Shown here: one piece after another, positions 48,720 through 57,680 of the stretch
Numbering within the stretch: the stretch's first letter is position 1
How the letters are laid out: the number at the start of each line of letters is the position of its first letter
Assembly (NCBI RefSeq): GCF_016428755.1
Contig: NZ_JAELTI010000022.1
Location: forward strand, 1-62,382
Length of the DNA stretch: 62,382 nt
Direction of reading: 5' to 3'
DNA from: Allobosea sp. ASV33
Lineage (GTDB): Bacteria; Pseudomonadota; Alphaproteobacteria; Rhizobiales; Beijerinckiaceae
Notes under the pieces: model-generated
What the model was told of the DNA's origin: nothing
Database searches by the model: none
What the model saw: the letters and a program-made list of their open reading frames with translations, nothing else
Position numbers and translations under genes: made by a program

Positions 48720-50288
48720 ATGAAGACGATGATCAAGGGGAGCCTGTTGGCGCTGGGCCTGTCGGCACTCGCCGCCTCCACGGCGCTGGCCCAGGAGGCC
48801 ACGTTCGTGATGACCGCGCGCCTCGTCGGCGCGCCGACCTACAACCCGATCAAGGCGACGAAGCTCAACACCGCGACGACGCTGATCTTCGATCGCCTGG
48901 TCGTGCAGGATGCCGACCAGAGCTTCCATGGCCAGCTCGCGACCTCGTGGGAGTCGAGCCCGGACGGCATGCTCTGGACGTTCAAGCTGAAGCCCGGCGT
49001 GAAGTTCCACAATGGCGAGCCGTTCAACGCCAAGACGATCGAATGGTGGGTGCCGCAGTTCAAGGGCACCGAGAACGCCTTCACCGTCGAGGCGATCGAC
49101 AAGGTCGAGGTGGTCGACGACGTGACGGTCCGCTTCCACATGAAGCATCCCGACCCGAACCTGCTGTTCAACCTCGCCAGCTCGTTCATGTGCGTGCCCG
49201 AGCCGAAATCCTACGAGGCGCTCGGCGACAAGTTCGGCGTGACAGAGGCGATCGGCACCGGCCCCTACAAGATGCAGCAGTTCACGGTCGGCCAGCAGAC
49301 CGTGCTCGTCCGCAACGACGACTACAAATCGGCCTCTGACCTTTCGAAGAACCAGGGGCCGGCCAAGTTCAAGAAGCTGACCTTCCGCGAGATCGGCGAG
49401 GAATCGACCGCCTATCTCGAACTGAAGACCGGCGGCGCCGACGTGCTCGTCAATGTCCCCACCGACTTCCTGCCGCGCATCCAGGCCGACAAGGCGGTGA
49501 AGCTCGTGACTATCCCCGGCAACGAGGTGGTCTATATGCCGATCAACACCAGCGTCGAGCCGTTCACCGACATCAAGATGCGCGAGGCGACCGCCTTCGC
49601 CGTGAACCAGACCGAAATCCTGACCAGCCTCTATGGCGGCAACGGCGCGGTCGCCGACACCTTCCTGATCTCCTCGCTGAAGGAGTCGCAGGTCGATCCC
49701 AAGTACAAGATCGCCTACGATCCCGAGCGCTCCAAGAAGGTGTTCGACGCAGCCGGCTGGAAGCCCGGCCCTGACGGCATCCGCGTCAAGGACGGCAAGC
49801 GCCTCGAGGTGAAGCTCTGGGCCCAGAACGGCACCGAGTTCAAGCGCCTCGCCGAGATCGTCCAGGCGCAGCTCAAGGCGGTCGGCATGCAGGCCGATAT
49901 CAGCATCGTCGACGCCGGCTCGATCAATGCGCAGTACCGCAAGAAGACCGAGCACCAGCTCGCGGTGCGCGCCTATCAGTGGACCAATGCCGATATCGTC
50001 GACTGGTTCTTCGCGGCCAAGCGCGCGGGCTACCCCAATGTCTCGATGTTCAACGATCCCGAGGCCGAGAAGCTCAACGACATCGCGATGAACAAGTCGA
50101 AGACCTGGGACGAGCGCGTCGCGAACTTCACGAAGTACCACGAATACGTGCTGTCGCAGTACCCGTTCGCGCCGATCTACCAGCCGGTGCAGAGCCTGGC
50201 CTATGGCAAGCGCGTCGTGATGCCCGAGACGATCCGCGGCATCGGCTTCTCCAGCCAGTCGATGATCGACATCGCCCCGGCGAACTGA
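48720..50288 (+). CDS. Peptide-type ABC substrate-binding protein (SBP family 5)
   Basis: The 522-residue protein has a Sec signal peptide (MIKGSLLALGLSALAASTALA, cleaved before QEATF; start at MKTM). It shows LATSWESSPDGMLWTFKLKPGVKFHNG, TGPYKMQQF and FNDPEAEKLNDIAMNKSKT, all family 5 traits. AAAGGGGAAGCGGG precedes the ATG. It delivers solute to the permeases at 50319-52093. The M81 metallopeptidase gene in the same operon suggests a peptide or peptide-like ligand. Confidence 0.93.
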   Translation: MKTMIKGSLLALGLSALAASTALAQEATFVMTARLVGAPTYNPIKATKLNTATTLIFDRLVVQDADQSFHGQLATSWESSPDGMLWTFKLKPGVKFHNGEPFNAKTIEWWVPQFKGTENAFTVEAIDKVEVVDDVTVRFHMKHPDPNLLFNLASSFMCVPEPKSYEALGDKFGVTEAIGTGPYKMQQFTVGQQTVLVRNDDYKSASDLSKNQGPAKFKKLTFREIGEESTAYLELKTGGADVLVNVPTDFLPRIQADKAVKLVTIPGNEVVYMPINTSVEPFTDIKMREATAFAVNQTEILTSLYGGNGAVADTFLISSLKESQVDPKYKIAYDPERSKKVFDAAGWKPGPDGIRVKDGKRLEVKLWAQNGTEFKRLAEIVQAQLKAVGMQADISIVDAGSINAQYRKKTEHQLAVRAYQWTNADIVDWFFAAKRAGYPNVSMFNDPEAEKLNDIAMNKSKTWDERVANFTKYHEYVLSQYPFAPIYQPVQSLAYGKRVVMPETIRGIGFSSQSMIDIAPAN

Positions 50289-50318
50289 GCCGGGACGAAC
50301 TCACGCCGGAGATATCCC

Positions 50319-51251
50319 GTGCTGCGCTTCGCGATCCGGCGTCTCGCCATGCTGGTGCCGGTCTTCCTCGCCGTCTCGCTGGTGATCTTCATGATCATCC
50401 ATCTCGTGCCGGGCGACCCGCTGGAACACCTGATCCAGGTCGGCTCCTCGCCCGAGCAGCGGGCGCAGATGATTGCGCGCTACGGCCTGGACCAGCCGCT
50501 GCTGGTCCAGTACGAGCGCTGGCTCGCCAAGGTCGTCACCGGCGATTTCGGCGACGCCATCGTGATGCGCCAGCCGGTTTCGCAGCTCATCGCCGAGAAC
50601 ATGCCGCATAGCCTCGCGCTCGGCGGCACGGCGCTGCTCTTCTCGACGGTGGTCGGGATCGTCACCGGCGTGCTCGCAGCCTCCTTCCGCGATAGCCTGT
50701 TCGACCGGGCGGTGATGGGCTTCATCCTGCTGGGCTCGACGCTGCCGAGCTTCTGGCTGGCGCTCCTGATGATCCTGATGTTCGCGGTGCAGTTCGAATG
50801 GTTCCCCGTCTCGGGCGCACGGACATGGGACGCGCTGGTGCTGCCGGCGCTGACCATCGGCATCGGCGGCACAGCGCTGATCGCCCGCGTCACCCGCGCC
50901 GCCATGGTCGAGATCGCGAGCCGTGATTTCGTGCGCGTGCTGCAGGCCAAGGGGGTGCCGTTCTGGCGCATCCAGCTGCGCCATATCCTGCAGCAGGCGA
51001 TGCTGCCGGTGATGACCATTCTCGGCCTGCGCATCGGCTGGATTCTGGGCGGTGCGGTCACGGTCGAATACGTCTTCGCCCGGCCGGGGCTCGGCTCGCT
51101 GCTGATCACGGGGCTCGGCCAACGCGACTATCCGCTGGTGCAGGGCTGCCTGCTGATGCTGGCGATCGCGGTAATGCTCGGCACGCTGATCGGCGATCTT
51201 GCCCAGGCGGCCCTCGATCCGCGCCTGCGCGAAGCCATGGGTGCCCGATGA
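50319..51251 (+). CDS. Dipeptide-type ABC permease (DppB family)
   Basis: The 310-residue protein starts at a GTG (50319) with CGGAGAT upstream. First span about 9-30 (LAMLVPVFLAVSLVIFMIIH) and LGSTLPSFWLALLMILMFAVQF later. Its EAA-type loop reads SRDFVRVLQAKGVPFWRIQLRHILQQA. The C-terminus has the GLGSLLITGLGQRDYPLVQG motif. It overlaps the DppC gene start by 4 bp (51248-51251). Confidence 0.94.
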   Translation: MLRFAIRRLAMLVPVFLAVSLVIFMIIHLVPGDPLEHLIQVGSSPEQRAQMIARYGLDQPLLVQYERWLAKVVTGDFGDAIVMRQPVSQLIAENMPHSLALGGTALLFSTVVGIVTGVLAASFRDSLFDRAVMGFILLGSTLPSFWLALLMILMFAVQFEWFPVSGARTWDALVLPALTIGIGGTALIARVTRAAMVEIASRDFVRVLQAKGVPFWRIQLRHILQQAMLPVMTILGLRIGWILGGAVTVEYVFARPGLGSLLITGLGQRDYPLVQGCLLMLAIAVMLGTLIGDLAQAALDPRLREAMGAR

Positions 51252-52093
51252 GCCGCTCCTCTCTCGCCGGTCGCATCCTCCGGTCGCCGCGCGGCGCCAT
51301 CTGCGCGCTGTTCCTGCTCGCGCTCGTGCTCTGCGCGATCTTCGCGCCGTGGATCGCGCCCTATGATTATGCCGCGCAGAAGCTCTCCATCGCCAACACA
51401 CCGCCCTCGGCGGCGCATTGGCTCGGCACCGACGAGTTCGGGCGCGATTTGCTCTCACGCATCGTCCAGGGCGCACGCACCTCGCTCAGCGTCAGCGTGC
51501 TCTCGATCGCGCTCTCGGTCCTGATGGGCGCGACGCTTGGCGCCGCCGCCGGCTATTTCGGCGGCATCTTCGACAAGGTCGTCACGGTCTTCGTCGACCT
51601 AACCTGGTCCTTTCCGGAAATCCTGCTGGCGCTGATCCTCATCGCGATCCTGGGGCCCGGGCTGCATTCGACGGCCATTGCCATTGCTATCGCCTATCTC
51701 GCGCAGTTCACCCGGCTGACGCGGGCGCAGGTGATGGCGCTGAAGGGCGAACTCTTCGTCGATGCAGCGGTGACGGCGGGGGCAAGACCCGCGCGCGTGC
51801 TGTTCATGCATCTCCTGCCCAACGCGATGACGCCGGTCATCGTCGCCGGCATGCTGGCGACGGGCGATGCGATCGTGCTCGAAGCCACGCTCGGCTTCTT
51901 CGGGCTGGGCGCACAGCCGCCGGTTCCGAGCTGGGGGGCGATGATGAGCTCCGGCACCGCGCAGATCTTCATTGCGCCCTGGATCATCATCTTTCCCGGC
52001 CTCGTCATCGCCACCGCGGTCATCGCCATCAACCTGTTCGGCGATGCGCTGATCGAGGCGCTCGATATCCGCCGCCCGCTTCGGGACGGCTGA
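51248..52093 (+). CDS. Dipeptide-type ABC permease (DppC family)
   Basis: The 281-residue protein has the DppC hallmarks: one N-terminal span (about 17-35), the loop HWLGTDEFGRDLLSRIVQGAR, then about five spans and the ATPase-contact motif KGELFVDAAVTAGARPARVLFMHLLPN. It pairs with the DppB-like permease. No ATPase gene is present downstream; the operon continues with the M81 gene 37 bp later. ATPases must come from elsewhere. Confidence 0.94.
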   Translation: MSRSSLAGRILRSPRGAICALFLLALVLCAIFAPWIAPYDYAAQKLSIANTPPSAAHWLGTDEFGRDLLSRIVQGARTSLSVSVLSIALSVLMGATLGAAAGYFGGIFDKVVTVFVDLTWSFPEILLALILIAILGPGLHSTAIAIAIAYLAQFTRLTRAQVMALKGELFVDAAVTAGARPARVLFMHLLPNAMTPVIVAGMLATGDAIVLEATLGFFGLGAQPPVPSWGAMMSSGTAQIFIAPWIIIFPGLVIATAVIAINLFGDALIEALDIRRPLRDG

Positions 52094-52130
52094 CACGACA
52101 AGAAACGCGCGAAACAGCCAGAGGAACGCC

Positions 52131-53618
52131 ATGAGCTTCACCGTCCTGACCGCCGAGTTCTCGCATGAGAGCAACACCTTCAGCCGCTGCCCGGCCGATT
52201 ACGCCGCCTTCACCGATCGCGGCATCAAGCTCGGCGACGACGCTATCGCCGCGCGGGGCGAGGCCAATACGCCGATCGCCGGCTTCCTCGATATCGGCCG
52301 CCCGGCCGGCTGGACGGTCATCCATGCGATCAGCGCCGCCGCGCAGCCCTCCGGCCCGGTGACGCGCGATGCCTTCGACCGGATTGCGGGCGTCATCGTC
52401 GAGACTGCGAAAGCCCATGCCGGCAAGATCGACGGCATGCTGCTCGGCCTGCACGGCGCGATGGTCACGGAGTTCTGCGAGGACGGGGAGGGGGAATTGC
52501 TGGAGCGGGTCCGCGCCGTGCTGGGACCGGACGTGCCGATCGGCATCACGCTCGATCCCCATGCCAACGTCACCCGCAAGATGACCGAGCTCGCCAATAT
52601 CGTCGTGTCCTACAAGACCTATCCGCATGTCGACATGCGCGAGACCGGCAAGCTCGCGGCCGGCATCCTGCAGCGGACGATGAAGGGCGAGATCAGGCCG
52701 GTGACGCTGCGGGCCGAGCGGCCGATGCTGGAGGAGGTCAATGGCGGGCGCACCGATATCGGCCCGATGGTCGAACGCATCGCCAAGGCCAAGGCCTATG
52801 AGACGGAAGCGGGCGTCTTCGCGGTCAGCGTCAATGGCGGCTTCGGTAATGCAGATATCCGTGAGGTCGGCCCGACCGTGCTCGTCACCTGCGAGGGCGA
52901 GCGCGAGAAACACCAGGCCTTCGCGGAGGCGCTGGTCGAGGACATGTGGCAACGCCGCTTCGACGTGGTGACGCCCTTCCTCTCGGTCGAGGATGCGGTC
53001 GCGGAAGCGAAATCCTATGTCGCGACGAAGGGGCCGCTGATCATCGCGGATTATGCCGACAATCCCGGTGGTGGCGGTTATGGCGACGCGACCGGCCTGC
53101 TCAAGGGCATGATCGCCGCCGATCTTGGGGATGCCTGCTTCGGGCCGATGGTCGATCCGGAGGTCGCGGCCGAATTGCGCAAGGGCCAACCGGGCGCGAC
53201 GGTTTCGGTCCGGCTCGGCGGCAAGGTCGATCCGGAGATCGGCGGCGGGCCGCTCGACCTCACCGGTATTCTCGTCCGCGTCAGCGATGGCGATTATGTC
53301 GGCGACGGCCCGATGATGGGCGGGTTGAGCGCGAGCTGGGGACCTTGTGCCGTGCTGCGCGTCGGCGATATCGATATCCTCGTCACCACGATCCGCGCGC
53401 AGATGAACGATCTCCAGCAGTTCCGCGCCTTCGGCATCGATCCGGCGGCCAAGCGCGTCGTGGGGCTGAAGTCGATGCAGCATTTCCGCGCCGCCTTCGA
53501 GCCGATCGCCGGCAAGGTCATCGTCTGCGACAGCGGAGCGCTCTGCACGCCGGATCTCAGCAAGCTGCCCTATCGCCGCGTGCGGCGGCCGCTCTATCCG
53601 CTCGACAAGGTGGCGTGA
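52131..53618 (+). CDS. M81 family metallopeptidase (MlrC-like)
   Basis: The 495-residue protein starts MSFTVLTAEFSHESNTFS, the diagnostic N-terminus of MlrC-type proteins. Likely zinc ligands lie in ITLDPHANVT (Asp, His) and YKTYPHVDMRETG (His). The C-terminal MlrC domain includes IADYADNPGGGGYGDATGLL. No signal peptide, so cytoplasmic. MlrC hydrolyses linearised microcystin to tetrapeptide and Adda, but most homologs are in peptide-importer operons of bacteria with no known toxin metabolism. It probably cleaves the imported peptide-like compound. It lies 37 bp after the permease gene. Confidence 0.93.
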   Translation: MSFTVLTAEFSHESNTFSRCPADYAAFTDRGIKLGDDAIAARGEANTPIAGFLDIGRPAGWTVIHAISAAAQPSGPVTRDAFDRIAGVIVETAKAHAGKIDGMLLGLHGAMVTEFCEDGEGELLERVRAVLGPDVPIGITLDPHANVTRKMTELANIVVSYKTYPHVDMRETGKLAAGILQRTMKGEIRPVTLRAERPMLEEVNGGRTDIGPMVERIAKAKAYETEAGVFAVSVNGGFGNADIREVGPTVLVTCEGEREKHQAFAEALVEDMWQRRFDVVTPFLSVEDAVAEAKSYVATKGPLIIADYADNPGGGGYGDATGLLKGMIAADLGDACFGPMVDPEVAAELRKGQPGATVSVRLGGKVDPEIGGGPLDLTGILVRVSDGDYVGDGPMMGGLSASWGPCAVLRVGDIDILVTTIRAQMNDLQQFRAFGIDPAAKRVVGLKSMQHFRAAFEPIAGKVIVCDSGALCTPDLSKLPYRRVRRPLYPLDKVA

Positions 53619-53787
53619 GCCCGAAACGCGGGTGTCCCGTTCGGGGCGCCCGCCGCCGGTCCATGCGGCCAGCGCAATGCCGTGACGCCGGCTGATGAAA
53701 TTGTGCGCGTGGCGATGATCGTCTAGAGCCTTCGGCCGCGTCACGAGGCAGGAATCGGCCTGCCGGAGACGCTGCGGAACCTGCCAG

Positions 53788-55011
53788 ATGACCGCCAGCG
53801 CGCCGACCGCCTCCCTGCCGCAACGCGCCATGATGCCGGTGCTGATCGCGCTGAGCTTCACGCATCTGCTCAACGACATGATCCAGTCGCTGATCCCGGC
53901 GATCTATCCGATCATCAAGGACTCCTACCGGCTCGATTTCGGCCAGATCGGCCTGATCACGCTGACCTTCCAGGTTTCGGCCTCGCTGCTCCAGCCGGCG
54001 GTCGGGCTCTATACCGACAAGCATCCGATGCCCTATTCGATGGTGGTCGGCATGGGCTTCACCCTCGCCGGCCTGATCGGGCTCGCCTATGCCGGCAGCT
54101 ACGGCTTCCTGCTGCTCTCGGCGGCCTGCGTCGGCATCGGCTCCTCGATCTTCCATCCGGAAGCGACGCGCATGGCGCGTAACGCTTCGGGCGGCCAGCA
54201 CGGCCTGGCGCAAGGCATCTTCCAGGTCGGCGGGCAGACCGGCGGGGCACTCGGGCCGCTGCTCGCCGCCTTCGTCATCGTGCCGCGCGGGCAGGGGAGC
54301 CTCGCCTGGTTCTCGGTCGCGGCGCTGGTCGCGATGATGCTGATGGTCTGGACGGCGGCGAGCTATGCCCGGCTCGACAGGGCAAGGCCTCCGAAAGCCG
54401 CGGCTGCGAGCGCAGCGCCCGCCCGTCCCGGCAAGCGCTCGGTCGCCTTCGCGATTTCGATCCTGATCATCCTGCTGTTCTCGAAGAACGCCTATTCGGC
54501 GAGCTTCTCCTCGTTCTACACCTTCTACCTGATGGGCAAGTTCGGCATCTCGATCCAGAACTCGCAGGTGATGCTGTTCCTGTTCCTCGCCTCCTCGGCG
54601 GCGGGCGCGCTGGCCGGCGGCATGCTGGGCGACCGGATCGGCCGCAACAAGATCATCTGGTTCTCGATCCTGGGCGCGCTGCCGTTCACGCTGATCCTGC
54701 CCTATGCCGACCTGTTCTGGACCGGCGTGCTGACGATCGTGATCAACCTGATCATGTCGAGCGCGTTTGCGGCGATCCTGATCTACGCGCTGGAGCTGCT
54801 GCCCGGCCGCGTCGGGCTGGTCGGCGGCTTCTTCTACGGGCTGTCGTTCGGGCTCGGCGGGCTTGCCGCCGCGCTGCTCGGCGAGTTCGCCGACCATCTC
54901 GGCATCGAGATGGTCTACAAGATCTGCTCTTTCATCCCGCTGATGGGCCTGCTCGCCTGGTTCCTGCCGCGATTGAGCGAGGGCACGAAGGGCGCCAAGG
55001 TCGGCCACTAG
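53788..55011 (+). CDS. MFS transporter, fosmidomycin resistance protein-like (Fsr family)
   Basis: The 407-residue protein has 12 predicted spans in two halves, split by a basic loop around residue 200 (RARPPKAAAASAAPARPGKRS). Family cues are FTHLLNDMIQSLIPAIYPIIKD at the start and GSSIFHPEATRMARNASGGQHGLAQGIFQVGG in span 4-5, typical of Fsr. It would export a small drug-like or metabolic compound by proton antiport. It follows the M81 gene by 169 bp, so cotranscription is uncertain. Confidence 0.9.
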   Translation: MTASAPTASLPQRAMMPVLIALSFTHLLNDMIQSLIPAIYPIIKDSYRLDFGQIGLITLTFQVSASLLQPAVGLYTDKHPMPYSMVVGMGFTLAGLIGLAYAGSYGFLLLSAACVGIGSSIFHPEATRMARNASGGQHGLAQGIFQVGGQTGGALGPLLAAFVIVPRGQGSLAWFSVAALVAMMLMVWTAASYARLDRARPPKAAAASAAPARPGKRSVAFAISILIILLFSKNAYSASFSSFYTFYLMGKFGISIQNSQVMLFLFLASSAAGALAGGMLGDRIGRNKIIWFSILGALPFTLILPYADLFWTGVLTIVINLIMSSAFAAILIYALELLPGRVGLVGGFFYGLSFGLGGLAAALLGEFADHLGIEMVYKICSFIPLMGLLAWFLPRLSEGTKGAKVGH

Positions 55012-55021
55012 CGCATAGCGC

Positions 55022-55119
55022 CGTCATGCTCGGGCTTGACCCGAGCATCTCTGGACGATGAGCGCCTTATCCTGCGCGAGATTCTCGGGTCGAAGCGTCG
55101 CTTCGCCCGAGAATGACGC
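55022..55119. repeat. Mosaic palindromic intergenic repeat (mirrored copy)
   Basis: The first hairpin pairs ATGCTCGGG (55026-55034) with CCCGAGCAT (55040-55048) over a CTTGA loop. The second pairs ATTCTCGGG (55081-55089) with CCCGAGAAT (55106-55114) and has an inner CGAAGCG-T-CGCTTCG stem. GTCAT (55023-55027) and ATGAC (55113-55117) close the whole. It lies between convergent MFS and SOD genes and may serve as a terminator for both. It is the same design as 23804-23900, in opposite orientation. Confidence 0.85.
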
Positions 55120-55125
55120 GTATTG

Positions 55126-55872
55126 TCAGAGCGCCAGCTTGCCGGCCTTGGCGGCGGCGTAGCGCTCGTTGACCTTCTTCCAGTCGACCACGTTCCACCA
55201 GCCCTTGAGGTAGTCGGCGCGGCGGTTCTGGTATTTCAGGTAATAGGCGTGCTCCCAGACGTCGTTGCCGAGCAGGACCATCTGCTTGTCCATGATCGGG
55301 CTGTCCTGGTTCGGCTTGCCGAGCAGGGCGAGCTTGCCGGCCTTGTCGACGGTGACGAAGACCCAGCCCGAGCCGAAGACGCGCAGGCCCGCCGCCTCGA
55401 AATCGGCCTTGAACTTGTCGAAGCCGCCGAGATCGCGCGTGATCGCCTCGGCGACCTCGCCGGTCGGCGCGCCGCCGGCGCCCGGACCCATCACTTCCCA
55501 GAACATGCTGTGGTTGGCATGGCCGCCACCATTGTTGCGGATGACGGTCCGGATGCTCTCCGGCACCTGGTTGAGATCGGCGATCAGCTCCCCGACCGAG
55601 GCCTTGGCGATGACGCCATTGTCCTTGGCGGCGTTGTTCAGCGCCGCGACATAGGCCGCGTGGTGGCGGTTGTAATGGATGTCCATCGTGGCCGCGTCGA
55701 TATGCGGCTCCAGCGCATTGGCCTCATAGGCACGCTTGGGCAGCGCGAACGGCGCGGCCGGCGCGGCGGGCGCAGCCGCCTGGGCCCAGACCTTCGGCGC
55801 GGCGGCGATGGCGAGCGTGGCAGCACCGAGGCCGATCAGGCCGCGGCGGGAGAGGGCGGAAACTGCGGTCAT
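55126..55872 (-). CDS. Exported Fe/Mn superoxide dismutase
   Basis: The protein has 248 residues. An N-terminal twin-arginine-like signal (SRRGLIGLGAATLAIAAAP, cleaved near VWAQA) precedes an Ala/Pro linker and a complete Fe/Mn SOD: MDIHYNRHHAAYV (first His ligand), GGHANHSMFW (second), and DVWEHAYYLKYQNRRADY (Asp and His). It would dismutate superoxide in the periplasm. Cytoplasmic SODs normally lack such a leader. Monocistronic, convergent with the MFS gene. Confidence 0.92.
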   Translation of the reverse strand: MTAVSALSRRGLIGLGAATLAIAAAPKVWAQAAAPAAPAAPFALPKRAYEANALEPHIDAATMDIHYNRHHAAYVAALNNAAKDNGVIAKASVGELIADLNQVPESIRTVIRNNGGGHANHSMFWEVMGPGAGGAPTGEVAEAITRDLGGFDKFKADFEAAGLRVFGSGWVFVTVDKAGKLALLGKPNQDSPIMDKQMVLLGNDVWEHAYYLKYQNRRADYLKGWWNVVDWKKVNERYAAAKAGKLAL

Positions 55873-56058
55873 GACGATCCTCCTGAAAGCATTCGGGCGG
55901 CGCGCGACGCGGGAACGGTCGGGCCAGGGCGTCTTGGTTTCTTCCTGCTCAACGCGCGATGCCCGTCACGGGTCCGCTGTCGATCAAGGAGCTGTAGCAC
56001 GAGAATGCGGCGGGTTGACCCAGGGGCAGCCATGCGATCATGCCGGGCGCAGCGATCT

Positions 56059-56087
56059 GGTTAAGTCGCCGGAAACAGCTCTTAACC
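56059..56087. promoter_or_regulatory. GGTTAAG/CTTAACC inverted repeat upstream of soluble receptor gene
   Basis: GGTTAAG (56059-56065) and CTTAACC (56081-56087) are perfect 7-bp arms separated by 15 bp, 66 bp before the receptor start. The rest of the gap 55873-56152 shows nothing else recognisable. The half-site recurs as direct repeats at 37706-37728. It may bind a regulator; the spacing is not that of a full CtrA box. Confidence 0.4.
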
Positions 56088-56152
56088 TGCGATTTACCGC
56101 GTTTCTCTACGGTTCTGGAAGAAATCTTCCCGGGTTGAAGGGGCGTCCCGCC

Positions 56153-57625
56153 ATGCATGCACTGGCTCGCAAGCTCGATCTGCCCGTTCGTGCTGTGCTG
56201 CCAGGCCCCGATGGCGAGCCGGCAGGGGCCGGCGCCGAGCGCGCGGTGCGCGAAATCGCCGCCCGCTTCGGCAAGCTCAGCGCCGAGATCACCGATATCG
56301 CCGGGCGTGTCGGCGACGTGACGCAGCAATTCGACAAGCAGACGGCGGGCCTGCGCCGGGTGGTCGGCGCCGTCGAGCAGGTCTCGCAGGCCAATAACGC
56401 GATCCGGCAGGCGGCCGAGGGCGCGCAGGCGGCCGCTTCCGGTGTCCGCAACGGGTTGGAACGCGTGACGAAATCGGTCCGGCTCGGACTCAATGCCGCG
56501 CAGGCCGATATCGAGACCCTGTCCCAGGAAGCGCAATCGATGTCGCAGGCGCTGGCGCAGGCCGTCGGCGACGCGCACAAGGCGCGGGCGTCCAGCGATG
56601 CGATCCAGTCGATCACACGCGAGATCCAGCTCCTGTCGATCAATGCCGGCGTCGAGGCGGCGCGCAGCGGCGAGGCCGGCAAGGGTTTCGCGGTCATTGC
56701 TGCTGCCGTGAAGGCCCTGGCGGAGCAGACCCGCGAGGCGACGGCGGCCAGCGCCGCCCAGCTCGACCTGCTGGTCAAGGCGGTCGATGCCGTCGCCCGC
56801 CGCAGCCAGGAGAATGCGCAGACCGCGCAGCGCGCGCAGGTGGGCAGCCAGACCATCTCGCAGCAGATCGGGGAGTTCGACAGCTTCGGCCGTTCGGTGG
56901 TCGGGCTGATCGGCGAGATCGAGGCGGTGTCACGTCCCACGCGCGAGAATGCGGAGGCTTGCGCCAAGGCGGGGCAGGACCTCGCGGCGCTGGTCAGCGG
57001 AGTCGACGCTTCCACCGACAATCTCCAGCAGGCGGGGCAGCGCACCGAGGCGCTGGTGGCTATCAGCGAAGGCATCCTCGGCTCGATCGCGGCGTCGGGC
57101 GTGCGCACTGCGCAGTCGGAGCTGATCGCGACGGCCATGGAGACCGCCGGCCGGATCGGTGAGTTGTTCGAGGCGGCGCTGGCGCGTGGGGAGATCGGGC
57201 TAGCGGACCTGTTCGACGAGGCCTACCAGCCGGTGCGGGGCTCGGACCCCGTCCAGCACATGACGCGCTTCGTCGCGCTGACCGACCGGCTGCTGCCGCC
57301 GTTGCAGGAGGAATTGCTGACCTCGAACGGGCGGATCGTGTTCTGCGCGGCCGTCGACCGCAACGGCTTCCTGCCGACGCATAACCGCAAGTATGCGCAA
57401 GCCCAGGGCAACGATCCGGTCTGGAACAATGCGAATTGCCGCAACCGGCGCATCTTCGACGACCGGACCGGGCTTGCCGCCGCGCGCAACCGCAAGCCGT
57501 TCCTGCTGCAGAGCTACCGGCGTGACATGGGCGGCGGGCAGTTCCTGGTGATGGAGGACCTGTCGGCGCCGATCATGGTCAAGGGCCGGCACTGGGGCGC
57601 TTTCCGCTTCGGGCTCAAGGTCTAG
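56153..57625 (+). CDS. Soluble methyl-accepting chemotaxis protein with C-terminal sensor-like domain
   Basis: The 490-residue protein has no membrane span. Residues about 30-340 form the coiled-coil signalling region with the tip IQLLSINAGVEAARSGEAGKGFAVIA. A C-terminal domain of about 140 residues (from about 350) includes HMTRFVALTDRLLPPLQEEL, FCAAVDRNGFLPTHNRKY, RNRRIFDDRTGLAAARN and GAFRFGLKV, and resembles the small Cache-like input domain seen at the C-terminus of some cytoplasmic receptors. It heads the chemosensory cluster, probably signalling to the CheA at 59042. Confidence 0.88.
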   Translation: MHALARKLDLPVRAVLPGPDGEPAGAGAERAVREIAARFGKLSAEITDIAGRVGDVTQQFDKQTAGLRRVVGAVEQVSQANNAIRQAAEGAQAAASGVRNGLERVTKSVRLGLNAAQADIETLSQEAQSMSQALAQAVGDAHKARASSDAIQSITREIQLLSINAGVEAARSGEAGKGFAVIAAAVKALAEQTREATAASAAQLDLLVKAVDAVARRSQENAQTAQRAQVGSQTISQQIGEFDSFGRSVVGLIGEIEAVSRPTRENAEACAKAGQDLAALVSGVDASTDNLQQAGQRTEALVAISEGILGSIAASGVRTAQSELIATAMETAGRIGELFEAALARGEIGLADLFDEAYQPVRGSDPVQHMTRFVALTDRLLPPLQEELLTSNGRIVFCAAVDRNGFLPTHNRKYAQAQGNDPVWNNANCRNRRIFDDRTGLAAARNRKPFLLQSYRRDMGGGQFLVMEDLSAPIMVKGRHWGAFRFGLKV

Positions 57626-57680
57626 TCGTCTGCCGTGCGTAACCTGTCGAGTTGAGTGAGCGAGTTCCCGAGCCAGCGCC

